From Streptomyces spiramyceticus (GTDB lineage: Bacteria > Actinomycetota > Actinomycetes > Streptomycetales > Streptomycetaceae): a DNA stretch of 64,000 nucleotides. Below are positions 24,090-33,313 of this stretch, in pieces. Each line of letters opens with the position of its first letter. Within the stretch, counting starts at the first letter, position 1. The stretch is taken from positions 4,265,501 to 4,329,500 of the forward strand of contig NZ_JARBAX010000001.1 of assembly GCF_028807635.1 (NCBI RefSeq), written 5' to 3'. The notes beneath the pieces are model-generated. The model saw only the letters and a program-made list of their open reading frames with translations, had not been told where the DNA came from and made no database searches. Made by a program: the position numbers and the translations under genes.

Positions 24090-25127
24090 TCAGCCCCGCC
24101 CGGCCCAGATGTTGGTGCCCGCCGTGTCGACCGCGAAGGTGTCGATCTCCTTCAGCTCCTCGTCGGACAGGGCAGGTCCGCCCAGCGACGCGACGTTCTC
24201 CTCCAGCTGCTTCACACTCGACGCACCGATCAGCGCGGACGTCATGCGCGGGTCGCGCAGCACCCACGACAGGGCCAGCTGGGCTAGGGACTGGCCGCGC
24301 CGCTGCGCGATGTCGTTCAGCCCGTTCAGCCGGCGTACGACCTCGTCCGACAGCAGACCCGGGTCGAGCGACTTGCCCTGCGTGGCGCGCGAGCCCTCCG
24401 GGATGCCCTTCAGGTACTTGCCGGTGAGCAGGCCCTGGGCGAGCGGCACGAAGGAGATACAGCCCATGCCGGCCTCCTCCAGGGTGTCCAGCAGGCCGTC
24501 CTCTTCGGTCCAGCGGTTGATCATCGAGTACGAGGGCTGGTGGATCAGGGCCGGTACACCCATGTCCCTGAGCAGCAGTGCCGCCTCGGCGGTCTGCTCG
24601 GCGTTGTACGACGAGACGCCCGCGTACAGCGCCTTGCCCTGCCGGACGGCGGTGGCCAGCGCGCCCATGGTCTCTTCGAGCGGGGTCTCCGGGTCGAAGC
24701 GGTGCGAATAGAAGATGTCGACGTAATCGAGACCCATCCGCGACAGAGAGGCGTCGAGCGAGGACAGCAGGTACTTGCGCGAGCCCCATTCTCCGTACGG
24801 GCCCGGGTGCATCAGGTAGCCGGCCTTCGTGGAGATGATCAGCTCGTCCCGGTACGGGGCGAAGTCCTGCGCGAAGATCTTTCCGAAGTTCAGCTCGGCG
24901 GACCCGGCCGGCGGGCCGTAATTGTTCGCCAGGTCGAAATGCGTGACGCCGAGATCGAAGGCGCGGCGCAGAATCGCGCGCTGCGAGTCGAGCGGGCGGT
25001 CGTCGCCGAAGTTGTGCCAGAGGCCGAGAGAGATGGCGGGCAGCTTGAGACCGCTGTGGCCCGTCCGCCGGTACTCCATGGAGTCGTAGCGGTCGTCGGC
25101 GGCGCGGTAGAACGGGGAATCAGTCAC
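24090..25127 (-). CDS. Aldo/keto reductase
   Basis: About 345 aa. AAGGAG lies six bases before GTG 25127 but touches ATG 25133, so GTG is the better start. The (beta/alpha)8 barrel shows the catalytic tetrad: THFDLANNYG (Asp and Tyr), STKAGY (Lys), YSHRFD (His), and the NADPH-binding C-terminal SALIGASSVKQLEENV. It is closest by eye to the YghZ/L-glyceraldehyde-3-phosphate reductase group (MHPGPYGEWGSRKYLLSSLDAS). Detoxification of methylglyoxal-like aldehydes is a plausible role. Confidence 0.88.
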   Translation of the reverse strand: MTDSPFYRAADDRYDSMEYRRTGHSGLKLPAISLGLWHNFGDDRPLDSQRAILRRAFDLGVTHFDLANNYGPPAGSAELNFGKIFAQDFAPYRDELIISTKAGYLMHPGPYGEWGSRKYLLSSLDASLSRMGLDYVDIFYSHRFDPETPLEETMGALATAVRQGKALYAGVSSYNAEQTAEAALLLRDMGVPALIHQPSYSMINRWTEEDGLLDTLEEAGMGCISFVPLAQGLLTGKYLKGIPEGSRATQGKSLDPGLLSDEVVRRLNGLNDIAQRRGQSLAQLALSWVLRDPRMTSALIGASSVKQLEENVASLGGPALSDEELKEIDTFAVDTAGTNIWAGRG

Positions 25128-25296
25128 ATTCATCTCCTTATCACGGACTTGTGACAGGCCGGGTTGGGCCGCCGAGACGCCCGCGCAGTAGTGTGGCGGC
25201 TTCGGGACTGCACGTGTGTCGGCGGGGGACAGCCGCGCGTGCCGCATGGTCCCGGGGGACGTACCGAACCCGCACGACGCCATGAGGTGAGACCCA

Positions 25297-26058
25297 GTGA
25301 ACCTGCGCGACCTGGTGTACAGGCTCTACGCACGCCGGGTGGAAGGCCGCCTCGATCACGACCAGGTACCCAAGCACATCGGGGTCATCCTCGACGGCAA
25401 CCGGCGCTGGGCGAAGGCCTCCGGCGGCACCCCCGAGCAGGGACACAAGGCCGGCGCGAGCAAGATCCAGGAGCTGCTCGGCTGGTGTGCCGAGACGGAC
25501 GTGGAAGTCGTCACCCTCTGGATGCTGTCCACCGACAACCTGAACCGGCCGGAGGAGCAGCTGGTCCCGCTCCTGGGGATCATCGAGGACGCCGTGCGCG
25601 CCCTGGCAGCCGACGGCCGCTGGCGGGTGCACCACGTGGGCACGCTGGATCTGCTGCCCGCCCGCACCCAGTCCGTACTGAAGGAAGCCGAGCAGGCCAC
25701 CCACGACAACGACGGGATACTCGTCAATGTCGCCGTCGGCTACGGCGGCCGTCAGGAGATCGCCGCCGCCGTCCGCTCGCTGCTCCTGGAGCACGCGGAG
25801 AAGGGCACCTCCCTGGACGAGGTCGCCGAGATCGTCGACGTCGAACACATCTCGGAGCACCTCTACACGCGCGGCCAGCCGGACCCGGACCTGGTGATCC
25901 GTACCAGCGGCGAACAGCGACTCTCGGGCTTCATGCTCTGGCAGAGCGCCCACTCGGAGTACTACTTCTGCGAGGTCCACTGGCCGGCCTTCCGCAAGGT
26001 CGACTTCCTGCGCGCACTGCGCGACTACGCGGCCAGGCACCGGCGTTACGGGACCTGA
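25297..26058 (+). CDS. uppS: Isoprenyl transferase (cis-prenyl diphosphate synthase)
   Basis: 253 aa from GTG 25297, GAGGTGAG upstream. The diagnostic N-terminal loop HIGVILDGNRRWAKASGG holds the catalytic Asp and the diphosphate-binding Gly-Asn-Arg-Arg. Further conserved parts are TLWMLSTDNLNRPEEQ, VNVAVGYGGRQEI and the C-terminal PDPDLVIRTSGEQRLSGFMLWQ. It condenses isopentenyl diphosphate units onto an allylic primer to make a (Z)-polyprenyl carrier for cell wall synthesis. Streptomycetes carry two or more such genes, so the product chain length is not fixed by sequence. Confidence 0.92.
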   Translation: MNLRDLVYRLYARRVEGRLDHDQVPKHIGVILDGNRRWAKASGGTPEQGHKAGASKIQELLGWCAETDVEVVTLWMLSTDNLNRPEEQLVPLLGIIEDAVRALAADGRWRVHHVGTLDLLPARTQSVLKEAEQATHDNDGILVNVAVGYGGRQEIAAAVRSLLLEHAEKGTSLDEVAEIVDVEHISEHLYTRGQPDPDLVIRTSGEQRLSGFMLWQSAHSEYYFCEVHWPAFRKVDFLRALRDYAARHRRYGT

Positions 26059-26387
26059 TCCCCGCCACTCGCAGAGCGCTCCGCGAGCACCCCGAGGACC
26101 CCGGGAAGGTTCCCGGCTCACGACGTGTCATATGCCATGGCATGGCGGCGCTTGTTCGAGGGAATACCCCTTCCAGGTCGACGTCCGGTCCACGGACGCC
26201 GTATCTCAGTGAGCGGCAAGTCCGCTCGCCCGGGAGGCCCTTTGCACCAGGACGACCACGCGGTGAGTGTGGACGAAGCGGAGGGCCGGAGCTCGGCCCG
26301 CGCATCGTGGCCTGAGCCCGGTCCCAACGCTCGCGACGCCGTCGCACCCCGACCTCATGCGGGTTCTAAAAGGGGGTACGTCCTTCC
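26059..26387. other. 329-base gap before phoH
   Basis: No coding frame with convincing composition. CATATGCCATGGCATGGC at 26129-26146 contains a small palindrome (ATGCCATGGCAT). It may be the long leader of the phoH gene. Confidence 0.4.
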
Positions 26388-27710
26388 GTGGTGACCAGCA
26401 CAAAGCGCCGCATGCCCGACAGGCGCACCTACGTTCTCGACACCAGCGTCCTGCTGGCCGACCCGAACGCCATGTACCGATTCGACGAGCACGAAGTTGT
26501 GCTCCCGATCGTCGTGGTCACGGAGTTGGAAGCCAAGAGGCACCATCCCGAACTGGGCTATTTCGCCCGGCAGGCCCTGCGCCTGCTCGACGACTGCCGA
26601 GTCCGGTACGGACGCCTCGACGCCCCGATTCCGGTGGGCGACCTGGGCGGGTCCCTCCGTGTCGAGCTCAACCACTCCGATCCCGGCGTGCTTCCGGCCG
26701 GCTATCGATTGGGGGACAACGACTCCCGGATCCTGGCGGTCGCACGCAATCTCCAGGCCGAGGGCTTCGACGTAACGGTCGTATCGAAAGACCTGCCGCT
26801 GAGGATCAAGGCGTCCTCGGTCGGGCTGCTCGCCGAGGAGTACCGGGCAGAGCTCGCCATCACCGACTCCGGCTGGACCGGTATGGCGGAACTGCCACTC
26901 TCCGCCGAGCAGGTGGACCTGCTGTTCACCGAGGAGACGGTGTACGAGCCGGCCGCCGCAGACCTGCCCGTGCACACCGGACTGGTGATCCAGTCCGAGC
27001 GCGGCAAGGCGCTGGGCCGGGTCACCGCAGAAGGAACGGTCAGGCTCGTACGCGGCGACCGGGAGGCCTTCGGCATCCACGGGCGCAGTGCCGAGCAGCG
27101 CATAGCTCTGGACCTCCTCCTCGACCCGGACGTCGGCATCGTCTCGATGGGCGGCCGGGCAGGCACCGGCAAGTCGGCGCTGGCGCTGTGCGCGGGCCTG
27201 GAGGCCGTGCTGGAGCGCCGGCAGCACAAGAAGGTGATGGTCTTCCGGCCGCTGTACGCGGTGGGCGGGCAGGAGCTTGGCTATCTGCCCGGCTCCGAGT
27301 CCGAGAAGATGAGCCCCTGGGCGCAGGCGGTCTTCGACACGCTGTCGGCCGTCGCGGGCCGCGAGGTGATCGAGGAAGTGCTGGGGCGCGGCATGCTCGA
27401 AGTGCTGCCGCTCACGCACATCAGGGGCCGCTCGCTGCATGACGCGTTCGTGATCGTCGACGAGGCCCAGTCGCTGGAGCGGAACGTCCTGTTGACCGTT
27501 CTGTCCAGGATCGGGGCAAATTCGCGGGTTGTGCTGACTCATGACGTCGCACAGCGCGACAACCTGAGGGTCGGCCGGTACGACGGAGTGGTCGCCGTCG
27601 TCGAGAAGTTGAAGGGCCATCCGCTCTTCGCGCATGTCACCCTCACCCGCTCGGAGCGCTCGCAGATCGCCGCGCTGGTGACCGAAATGCTGGAGGACGT
27701 GCACATCTGA
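26388..27710 (+). CDS. PhoH-family ATPase with N-terminal PIN domain
   Basis: 440 aa from GTG 26388 (ATG 26412 is possible). Residues 8-140 are a PIN domain ([36 protein letters not shown] with acidic residues for metal). Residues 215-435 are the PhoH helicase-like ATPase: Walker [17 protein letters not shown] (about 255), the RPLYAVGG block, Walker [12 protein letters not shown] and a C-terminal [14 protein letters not shown]. PhoH2-type proteins combine ATP-dependent RNA unwinding with PIN ribonuclease activity. Confidence 0.92.
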   Translation: MVTSTKRRMPDRRTYVLDTSVLLADPNAMYRFDEHEVVLPIVVVTELEAKRHHPELGYFARQALRLLDDCRVRYGRLDAPIPVGDLGGSLRVELNHSDPGVLPAGYRLGDNDSRILAVARNLQAEGFDVTVVSKDLPLRIKASSVGLLAEEYRAELAITDSGWTGMAELPLSAEQVDLLFTEETVYEPAAADLPVHTGLVIQSERGKALGRVTAEGTVRLVRGDREAFGIHGRSAEQRIALDLLLDPDVGIVSMGGRAGTGKSALALCAGLEAVLERRQHKKVMVFRPLYAVGGQELGYLPGSESEKMSPWAQAVFDTLSAVAGREVIEEVLGRGMLEVLPLTHIRGRSLHDAFVIVDEAQSLERNVLLTVLSRIGANSRVVLTHDVAQRDNLRVGRYDGVVAVVEKLKGHPLFAHVTLTRSERSQIAALVTEMLEDVHI

Positions 27711-27744
27711 ACCCCCATAACCCCATACAGGGGAAAAGGCAGTT

Positions 27745-27786
27745 GGCGCCGCCCGGCAAAGCGCAGAATCCTAGCCGGGCGGCGCC
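27745..27786 (+). terminator. Strong hairpin after phoH
   Basis: GGCGCCGCCCGGC and GCCGGGCGGCGCC form a 13-bp perfect stem with a 16-base loop, 35 bases after the phoH stop. No T-run follows, which is common for actinomycete terminators. Confidence 0.75.
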
Positions 27787-28124
27787 GTGCTGCACCCAGG
27801 TTTCCGTAAATCCCCTGGTCCAAACGGCGTGTGAGCTTTCACACTCAACGGAGAATTGCTTCCCGGCGTCTGCTTCCGGCAGAGTCTTGCTTCCGTCAGG
27901 CCCCGCATACGGCACACCTGCACACCCTGTCCCGCAAGGGACGCTGCACCACACAACTCAACAGCCGCTGCCGTATGCCGCCCGAGTCACTACGCGGCGC
28001 TCCCCGCAAGGGAGTTGCCCACCGGGTCCGCGCCTCCTGTGACCTAGAAATAGGGGAGGCCAGTGCCAGGGGCACGATTGCGTCCGCGAGGTCACCCATG
28101 CGGGCGCTGCTGGAAGGAAACCGT
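27787..28124 (+). promoter_or_regulatory. Long leader upstream of the transglycosylase-like gene
   Basis: About 340 bases without a gene. It contains two similar small hairpins, GTCCCGCAAGGGAC (27929-27942) and CTCCCCGCAAGGGAG (28000-28014), and a GTGACCTAGAAATAGGGGAGG stretch. Leaders of cell-wall lytic genes in actinomycetes often carry the c-di-AMP (ydaO) riboswitch, but its conserved GGGGTGAA and GACC blocks are not visible here. Confidence 0.35.
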
Positions 28125-28850
28125 GTGAGCCGGATCTCGGTCCGGGGATTCGCCGTGGCTTCGGCTACTGCGGTCACCACTGTCGGCGCCGTTGTGGGCG
28201 TCGCCTCGGGCGACACTCAGCCCTCGAACGACAACTTCGAGGCGACCGCAGCCGACACGACGCTCCTCGCAGACATCCCTGCCGGTCAGCAGGCCCAGGT
28301 ACAGATTGCGTCCCTGGCGCAGCAGGCCGACGCACAGGCGTACGCGGCCGACGCGACCGCGAAGAAGTCCGCCGAGGAATCGGCCCGCCTTCAGGCGGCC
28401 AAGGACGCGAAGTCGAAGAAGGAAGCCGCCGAGGCAAAGCTTGAGGCCGCCGAGAAGGCGGCCAAGGCCGCCGAGGAGGCCAAGGAGCGCGAGGCCGAGG
28501 AGAAGGCCAGCCGTTCCGCGACGCGTGACGCGTCCAGCTTCTCCGCCAAGAGCTCCTACACCGTCGCCGAGGTCCAGGCCATGGCGCGGCAGATGGTCCC
28601 CGCCGACCAGTTCCAGTGCTTCAGCAACATCGTGAACCACGAGTCCACGTGGAACTACCAGGCAAGCAACCCGTCGTCCGGTGCCTACGGTCTCATGCAG
28701 GCTCTGCCGGGCTCCAAGATGTCGTCCGCCGGCGCCGACTGGCAGACGAACCCGGCCACCCAGATAAAGTGGGGCCTGAGCTACATGGACGACCGCTACG
28801 GCAGCCCGTGCGGCGCCTGGTCGTTCTGGCAGGCCAACAACTGGTACTAG
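28125..28850 (+). CDS. Exported lytic transglycosylase-like protein
   Basis: About 241 aa from GTG 28125, GGAAGGA upstream. An N-terminal leader (GFAVASATAVTTVGAVVGVASG) is followed by an Ala/Lys/Glu-rich coiled coil at residues 55-140. The C-terminal 85 residues are an SLT-like domain: QCFSNIVNHESTWNYQASNP with the catalytic Glu in NHESTW, then GAYGLMQALPGSKM and IKWGLSYMDDRYGSPCGAW. It probably cleaves peptidoglycan glycan strands outside the membrane. Confidence 0.88.
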   Translation: MSRISVRGFAVASATAVTTVGAVVGVASGDTQPSNDNFEATAADTTLLADIPAGQQAQVQIASLAQQADAQAYAADATAKKSAEESARLQAAKDAKSKKEAAEAKLEAAEKAAKAAEEAKEREAEEKASRSATRDASSFSAKSSYTVAEVQAMARQMVPADQFQCFSNIVNHESTWNYQASNPSSGAYGLMQALPGSKMSSAGADWQTNPATQIKWGLSYMDDRYGSPCGAWSFWQANNWY

Positions 28851-28959
28851 TACCGGAAGACGCTCAACTTCACCGAGCCCCTCACCGTCCTATGGTGGGG
28901 GGCTTCGGCACGTGTACGGTCGGGACCGACCAGCGGGTAGTGGGGGAAGAGAGAACGAC

Positions 28960-30333
28960 ATGTCTGCACAGCCACAGCCACAGCCACAGCCGGGATGGCT
29001 CGGCCGGATGGGCGCCGGGCTGACCCGGATAGGAGAGCGCCTGAACGCGCGCCGCGCCGAGGCCGAGGCCGACGCCGAGGCGGAAGCCGGCGCCGTGCCC
29101 GGTGCCGGCGTGCTCGCATCCGGCGCCCCGGACACCGGCATCGATCACGTCCCCGCGCCGCCCTCCTACGCCCCCGCCGTCGCCGCCAGGCCCGACCCGG
29201 TCGCCGCTGTCCCGTGGGGGATGCGCGTCGCGGCCGAGGCGGGCTGGCGGCTGCTCGTACTGGCGGGCACGCTCTGGGTGCTGATGAGGATCATCAGTGC
29301 CGTACAGCTGGTGGTCCTCGCCTTCGTCGCGGCCCTGCTCGTCACGGCGATGCTCCAGCCGACGGTCGCCCGCCTGAAGAGGATCGGCCTGCCGCGCGGC
29401 CTCGCCACCGCCGTCACCGCGATCCTCGGCTTCGTGATCATGGGCCTGGTCGGCTGGTTCGTGGTGTGGCAGGTCATGGAGAACATCGACAACCTCTCCG
29501 ACCGCCTCAAGGACGGCATCGAGGAGACCAAGCGCTGGCTGCTCAACAGCCCGTTCCATGTCACCGAAGACCAGATCAACGACATCGCGAAGAATCTGAG
29601 CGACGCGGTCGGCACCAACACAGAGGCGATCACCTCGGCGGGCCTCCAGGGCGTCACCGTGATGGTCGAGGTCCTCACCGGCATACTGCTCGCGATGTTC
29701 TCGACGCTCTTCCTGCTGTACGACGGGAAGCGCATCTGGGAGTGGTCGCTGAAGCTGGTCCCGGCCCAGGCCCGGCCCGGCGTCGCGGGGGCGGGTCCGC
29801 GCGCGTGGCGCACCCTCACCGCGTACGTGCGGGGCACGGTGATAGTGGCCCTGATCGACGCGATCTTCATCGGACTCGGGATCTACTTCCTCGACGTCCC
29901 GATGGCGGTGCCGCTCGCCGTCTTCATCTTCCTGTTCGCGTTCATCCCGCTGGTCGGCGCGGTGATGTCGGGGGCCCTGGCGGTCGTCGTCGCGCTGGTG
30001 ACCCAGGGCGTCTTCACGGCGCTGATGGTGCTGGTGGTCGTACTGGCCGTACAGCAGATCGAGGGCCACGTACTCCAGCCGTTCATCCTCGGCCGCGCGG
30101 TGCGGGTGCATCCCCTGGCCGTCGTCCTCGCGGTCGCGGCGGGCGGCCTGGTCGCCGGCATCGGCGGCGCGGTGGTGGCGGTGCCGCTGGTGGCGGTGAC
30201 CAATACGGTGGTCGGCTACTTGCGGGCCTACAGCATGGAGGCGGCGATGCGGGCGGCGCCGGAGCCGGAGGGCGCTGCGGGGGTGGAGGTGGCGCCGGTG
30301 GCCCCGGCGGCGAGCTCATCGCCGGAGCACTGA
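28960..30333 (+). CDS. AI-2E family transporter
   Basis: 457 aa from ATG 28960 with GGGGGAAGAG upstream. Residues 1-85 are low-complexity and Ala/Glu-rich (EAEADAEAEAGAVPG). Then come about eight transmembrane segments with the family pattern TMLQPTVARLKRIGLPRGLA, LFLLYDGKRIWEW, the amphipathic helix region and the C-terminal FAFIPLVGAVMSGALAVVVAL and EGHVLQPFILGRAV. The family includes TqsA and Na+/H+ antiporters; actual substrate unknown. Its stop is one base from the stop of the convergent gene at 30335. Confidence 0.88.
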   Translation: MSAQPQPQPQPGWLGRMGAGLTRIGERLNARRAEAEADAEAEAGAVPGAGVLASGAPDTGIDHVPAPPSYAPAVAARPDPVAAVPWGMRVAAEAGWRLLVLAGTLWVLMRIISAVQLVVLAFVAALLVTAMLQPTVARLKRIGLPRGLATAVTAILGFVIMGLVGWFVVWQVMENIDNLSDRLKDGIEETKRWLLNSPFHVTEDQINDIAKNLSDAVGTNTEAITSAGLQGVTVMVEVLTGILLAMFSTLFLLYDGKRIWEWSLKLVPAQARPGVAGAGPRAWRTLTAYVRGTVIVALIDAIFIGLGIYFLDVPMAVPLAVFIFLFAFIPLVGAVMSGALAVVVALVTQGVFTALMVLVVVLAVQQIEGHVLQPFILGRAVRVHPLAVVLAVAAGGLVAGIGGAVVAVPLVAVTNTVVGYLRAYSMEAAMRAAPEPEGAAGVEVAPVAPAASSSPEH

Positions 30334-30334
30334 T

Positions 30335-30946
30335 TCAGCCTTTGTGCTGCCCGGCCTGCAGGAGCGCGGTGACGTCGAGGGTGACCTTGGCGCCGATCGA
30401 ATCGGGCAGGGTGACCTGCTGGCCCCGGGCGTGCAGCGTGTGGTTTTCGTACGTGCCGGGGGCTGGGTCCGTCAGGACGTGGACCCGGTCGTTCTTGCGG
30501 TCGACGATCACATAGACCGGGATGTTGGCGTCGGCGTATGCGGCGACCTTGTTCTTGAGGTCGTTGTTGTAGTTGCTGGAGGTGACTTCCAGGACCAGGC
30601 GGAAGCAGGCGGGGTCGTAGCAGTTGCTCTCGATGTGGTGTTCGTCGATGTCGGCGTCGACCACGACGAGGTCGGGGATCGCATAGTCCTCCGGACCGGT
30701 CGGCAGCCATACGCCAACTCCCTGAAAGACCTCTGTCTCTCCGTCATCGAGGCCCGCTGCAAAAAAGGGGCGCACGAGCTTGTTCAGCACGCGTGCGTGG
30801 GGGATGTCCGGGGGCGGGGTCACGATGATGACGCCTCCGATGATCTCGACGCGGAAGCCGGGGTTCTGCTCCATGAGCTGATTGGCAGCTTCGAGCAGGG
30901 TCGACGGTTCCGCGTTGGGGGGCTGCTCGACTGCTGCTGCAGACAT
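30335..30946 (-). CDS. Uma2 family (DUF820) nuclease-fold protein
   Basis: 203 aa from ATG 30946, AGGAGG eight bases upstream. It carries the DUF820/Uma2 pattern: VEIIGGVIIVTPPP, then PDLVVVDADIDEHH, FRLVLEVTSSNYNNDLKNK and YVIVDRKNDRVHV, i.e. the restriction-endonuclease-like Asp and Glu-x-x-Ser strands. Such proteins are abundant in streptomycetes; DNA cutting has not been shown for most. Confidence 0.85.
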   Translation of the reverse strand: MSAAAVEQPPNAEPSTLLEAANQLMEQNPGFRVEIIGGVIIVTPPPDIPHARVLNKLVRPFFAAGLDDGETEVFQGVGVWLPTGPEDYAIPDLVVVDADIDEHHIESNCYDPACFRLVLEVTSSNYNNDLKNKVAAYADANIPVYVIVDRKNDRVHVLTDPAPGTYENHTLHARGQQVTLPDSIGAKVTLDVTALLQAGQHKG

Positions 30947-31037
30947 TGCGGGCCTCCTGATGGCTGGTGTCGAGAGCATCATCGTAGGCCGATCCGCCCT
31001 GGCATGTCCGGTAGCGGAACGCCCACCCGTACGAGTG

Positions 31038-31085
31038 AGCGAAGGGGCCCACCGACCGGAATCCCGGTCGGTGGGCCCCTTCGCT
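31038..31085. terminator. Bidirectional terminator after ahpD
   Basis: AGCGAAGGGGCCCACCGACC pairs with its perfect complement around a short AATC-centred loop, a stem of 22 bp. It lies 42 bases past the ahpD stop on the minus strand. Confidence 0.9.
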
Positions 31086-31126
31086 TACGTACTGCTGACT
31101 ACTCGGCGGCGAGACTGTGTCTTGCC

Positions 31127-31663
31127 TCAGGCGTCGGCGAGGCTGGCCTCGGAGTCGAGGGTCACGCCGACGGCCTGGATCACCGCGGCGATCTTGAACG
31201 CCTCCTGGATGGTGTCGCGCTCGACACCCGCCTTGCGCAGCACCTGCTCGTGCGAGTCCAGGCACTGGCCGCAGCCGTTTATCGCGGAGACCGCGAGCGA
31301 CCACAGCTCGAAGTCGACCTTCTCGACGCCCGGGTTGCCGATGACGTTCATCCGCAGACCGGCGCGCAGCGTCCCGTACTCCGGGTCGGAGAGCAGGTGG
31401 CGCGTGCGGTAGAAGACGTTGTTCATCGCCATGACCGCGGCCGCGGACTTCGCCGCGGTGTAGGCCTCGGCGGAGAGGTTGGCCTTCGCCTCCGGCTCCA
31501 GCTCACGCAGCACCTTCGGCGAGCGCGAAGCGATCGCGCAGGCCAGGACCGTGCCCCACAGCTGCTGCTGCGGGAGGTCGCTGTTGCCGATGACCGAGCC
31601 GAGGTTCAGGCGCAGGTCCTTGGCGTAGTCCGGTACGGCGGACTTCAGCTCGTCGAGGGCCAT
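31127..31663 (-). CDS. ahpD: Alkyl hydroperoxide reductase AhpD
   Basis: 178 aa from ATG 31663. The active motif [19 protein letters not shown] carries the CxxC pair and the proton-relay His of AhpD. N-terminal [19 protein letters not shown] is also typical. AhpD reduces the oxidised partner AhpC in actinobacteria. It starts three bases after the ahpC stop, so the two are co-translated in one operon controlled by the divergent oxyR. Confidence 0.95.
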   Translation of the reverse strand: MALDELKSAVPDYAKDLRLNLGSVIGNSDLPQQQLWGTVLACAIASRSPKVLRELEPEAKANLSAEAYTAAKSAAAVMAMNNVFYRTRHLLSDPEYGTLRAGLRMNVIGNPGVEKVDFELWSLAVSAINGCGQCLDSHEQVLRKAGVERDTIQEAFKIAAVIQAVGVTLDSEASLADA

Positions 31664-31666
31664 GGG

Positions 31667-32221
31667 TCACTCACCGGCCAGCAGTGCGACCGGGTCGAGG
31701 GTGTTCTCGCCCTTGGTCCAGTTGCACGGGCACAGCTCGTCGGTCTGGAGCGCGTCGAGGACCCGGAGGACCTCCTTGGGGTTACGGCCCACGGAACCGG
31801 CGGTCACCATCGTGAACTGGATCTCGTTGTTCGGGTCGACGATGAAGACGGCGCGCTGCGCGAAGCCGTCCTCGCCCTCGATGCCGAGGTCACGCATGAG
31901 CTCGTGCTTCGAGTCGGCCAGCATCGGGAAGGGCAGGTCCGTCAGGTCCGGGTGGTCCTTGCGCCAGGCGTGGTGCACGAACTCGGAGTCGCCGGAGAAG
32001 CCGAGGACCTGCGCGTCACGGTCGGCGAACTCGTCGTTCAGCTTGCCGAAAGCGGCGATCTCGGTCGGGCAGACGAAGGTGAAGTCCTTGGGCCACGCGA
32101 AGACGACGCGCCACTTGCCCTCGTAGGACTTGTGGTTGATCTGCTCGAACTCCTTGCCGGTCTCCAGGGAGACACAGGCAGTGAGGTCGTACGTGGGGAA
32201 CTGGTCACCAACAGTGAGCAC
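31667..32221 (-). CDS. ahpC: Alkyl hydroperoxide reductase AhpC (peroxiredoxin)
   Basis: 184 aa from GTG 32221, AAGGAG five bases upstream; TTG 32236 is open but not needed. The peroxidatic Cys is in DFTFVCPTEIAAFG, the resolving Cys in the C-terminal DELCPCNWTKGE. It reduces H2O2, organic peroxides and peroxynitrite, receiving electrons through AhpD. It is the first gene of ahpC-ahpD. Confidence 0.95.
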   Translation of the reverse strand: MLTVGDQFPTYDLTACVSLETGKEFEQINHKSYEGKWRVVFAWPKDFTFVCPTEIAAFGKLNDEFADRDAQVLGFSGDSEFVHHAWRKDHPDLTDLPFPMLADSKHELMRDLGIEGEDGFAQRAVFIVDPNNEIQFTMVTAGSVGRNPKEVLRVLDALQTDELCPCNWTKGENTLDPVALLAGE

Positions 32222-32236
32222 GCGCTCTCCTTGCAA

Positions 32237-32355
32237 AAGAAGGAACTCCCGTTATCAGGAGCTCCCTGGGGGTTGGACGGATCCCCACAGTGGCACAGCA
32301 GTCATTGATCACAGAAATAGCTAGACTGGCTTGATCTGATCGGAGGTGGCTATCA
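32237..32355. promoter_or_regulatory. ahpC-oxyR divergent control region
   Basis: 119 bases between two peroxide-stress genes read outwards. It is AT-rich for this genome and holds ATAGCTAGACTGGCTTGAT and TTGATCTGATCGGAGG; ATAG...CTAT-type half sites (GAAATAGCTAGAC and GGCTATCAGTGG) fit LysR-type binding. OxyR is known to act from such a region on both promoters. Confidence 0.6.
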
Positions 32356-33312
32356 GTGGCCGTAATGAACAGGGGCAAGCAGCCCACCTTGGCGCAGCTG
32401 CGCGCCTTCGCCGCCGTCGCCGAGTATCTGCACTTCCGGGACGCGGCCGCCGCGATCGGCATGAGCCAGCCGGCGCTCTCCGGGGCGGTCTCCGCGCTGG
32501 AGGAAACCCTGGGTGTTCAGCTCGTTGAGCGTACGACGCGCAAGGTGCTGCTCTCTCCGGCGGGGGAGCGTCTCGCGGTGCGGGCCAAGGCGGTGCTCGA
32601 TGCGGTCGGTGAGTTGCTGGAGGAGGCCGAGGCGGTACGGGCGCCCTTCACGGGGGTGCTCAGGCTCGGGGTGATCCCGACCGTGGCGCCGTATCTGCTG
32701 CCGACGGTGCTCACGCTCGTACACGAGAGGTATCCGGACCTGGACCTTCAGGTGCACGAGGAACAGACGTCCTCGCTGCTGGAGGGGCTGGCCGCAGGGC
32801 GGCTCGACCTGCTGCTGCTCGCGGTGCCGCTCGGGGTGCCGGGGGTGACCGAACTGCCCCTGTTCGACGAGGACTTCGTGCTGGTCACGCCGCAGAACCA
32901 CTGGCTGGGCGGGCGCGGTGACATTCCGCGCGACGCGCTCAAGGAACTGCATCTGCTGCTGCTGGACGAGGGGCACTGTCTGCGCGACCAGGCGCTCGAC
33001 ATCTGCCGCGAGGCGGGTCGTACGGAGGGTGCGCCGGTCACGACGACCGCGGCGGGCCTGTCCACGCTCGTGCAGCTGGTCGCGGGCGGGCTCGGGGTGA
33101 CGCTGCTGCCGCGCACGGCGGTCAGGGTCGAGACGGACCGCAACGACCAGCTGGTCACCGGCTACTTCGCCGACCCGGCGCCGTCGCGGCGCGTAGCGCT
33201 GGCGATGCGGGCGGGGGCGGCGCGGCAGAGCGAGTTCGAGACGTTCGCGCAGGCGCTGCGTGAGGCGATGAGGCGGCTGCCGGTGCGGGTGGTGGCGGGC
33301 GGCGCGGGGTGA
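32356..33312 (+). CDS. oxyR: OxyR, LysR-type peroxide sensor
   Basis: 318 aa from GTG 32356. The N-terminal HTH (TLAQLRAFAAVAEYLHFRDAA, then MSQPALSGAVSALEETLGV) is LysR-type. The redox pair is present: LLLLDEGHCLRDQALDICREAG, where the two Cys match positions 199 and 208 of E. coli OxyR. On peroxide these form a disulphide and switch on ahpCD. Divergent position supports the assignment. Confidence 0.95.
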   Translation: MAVMNRGKQPTLAQLRAFAAVAEYLHFRDAAAAIGMSQPALSGAVSALEETLGVQLVERTTRKVLLSPAGERLAVRAKAVLDAVGELLEEAEAVRAPFTGVLRLGVIPTVAPYLLPTVLTLVHERYPDLDLQVHEEQTSSLLEGLAAGRLDLLLLAVPLGVPGVTELPLFDEDFVLVTPQNHWLGGRGDIPRDALKELHLLLLDEGHCLRDQALDICREAGRTEGAPVTTTAAGLSTLVQLVAGGLGVTLLPRTAVRVETDRNDQLVTGYFADPAPSRRVALAMRAGAARQSEFETFAQALREAMRRLPVRVVAGGAG

Positions 33313-33313
33313 C

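Noticed and set aside
23632..24711. 359-aa plus-strand frame across the terminator
   Set aside because: It runs through a strong terminator and then antisense to the aldo/keto reductase; composition is Ser/Arg/Pro-rich.
27787..28124. c-di-AMP (ydaO) riboswitch before the lytic gene
   Set aside because: The conserved GGGGTGAA and GACC elements are not found in the leader.
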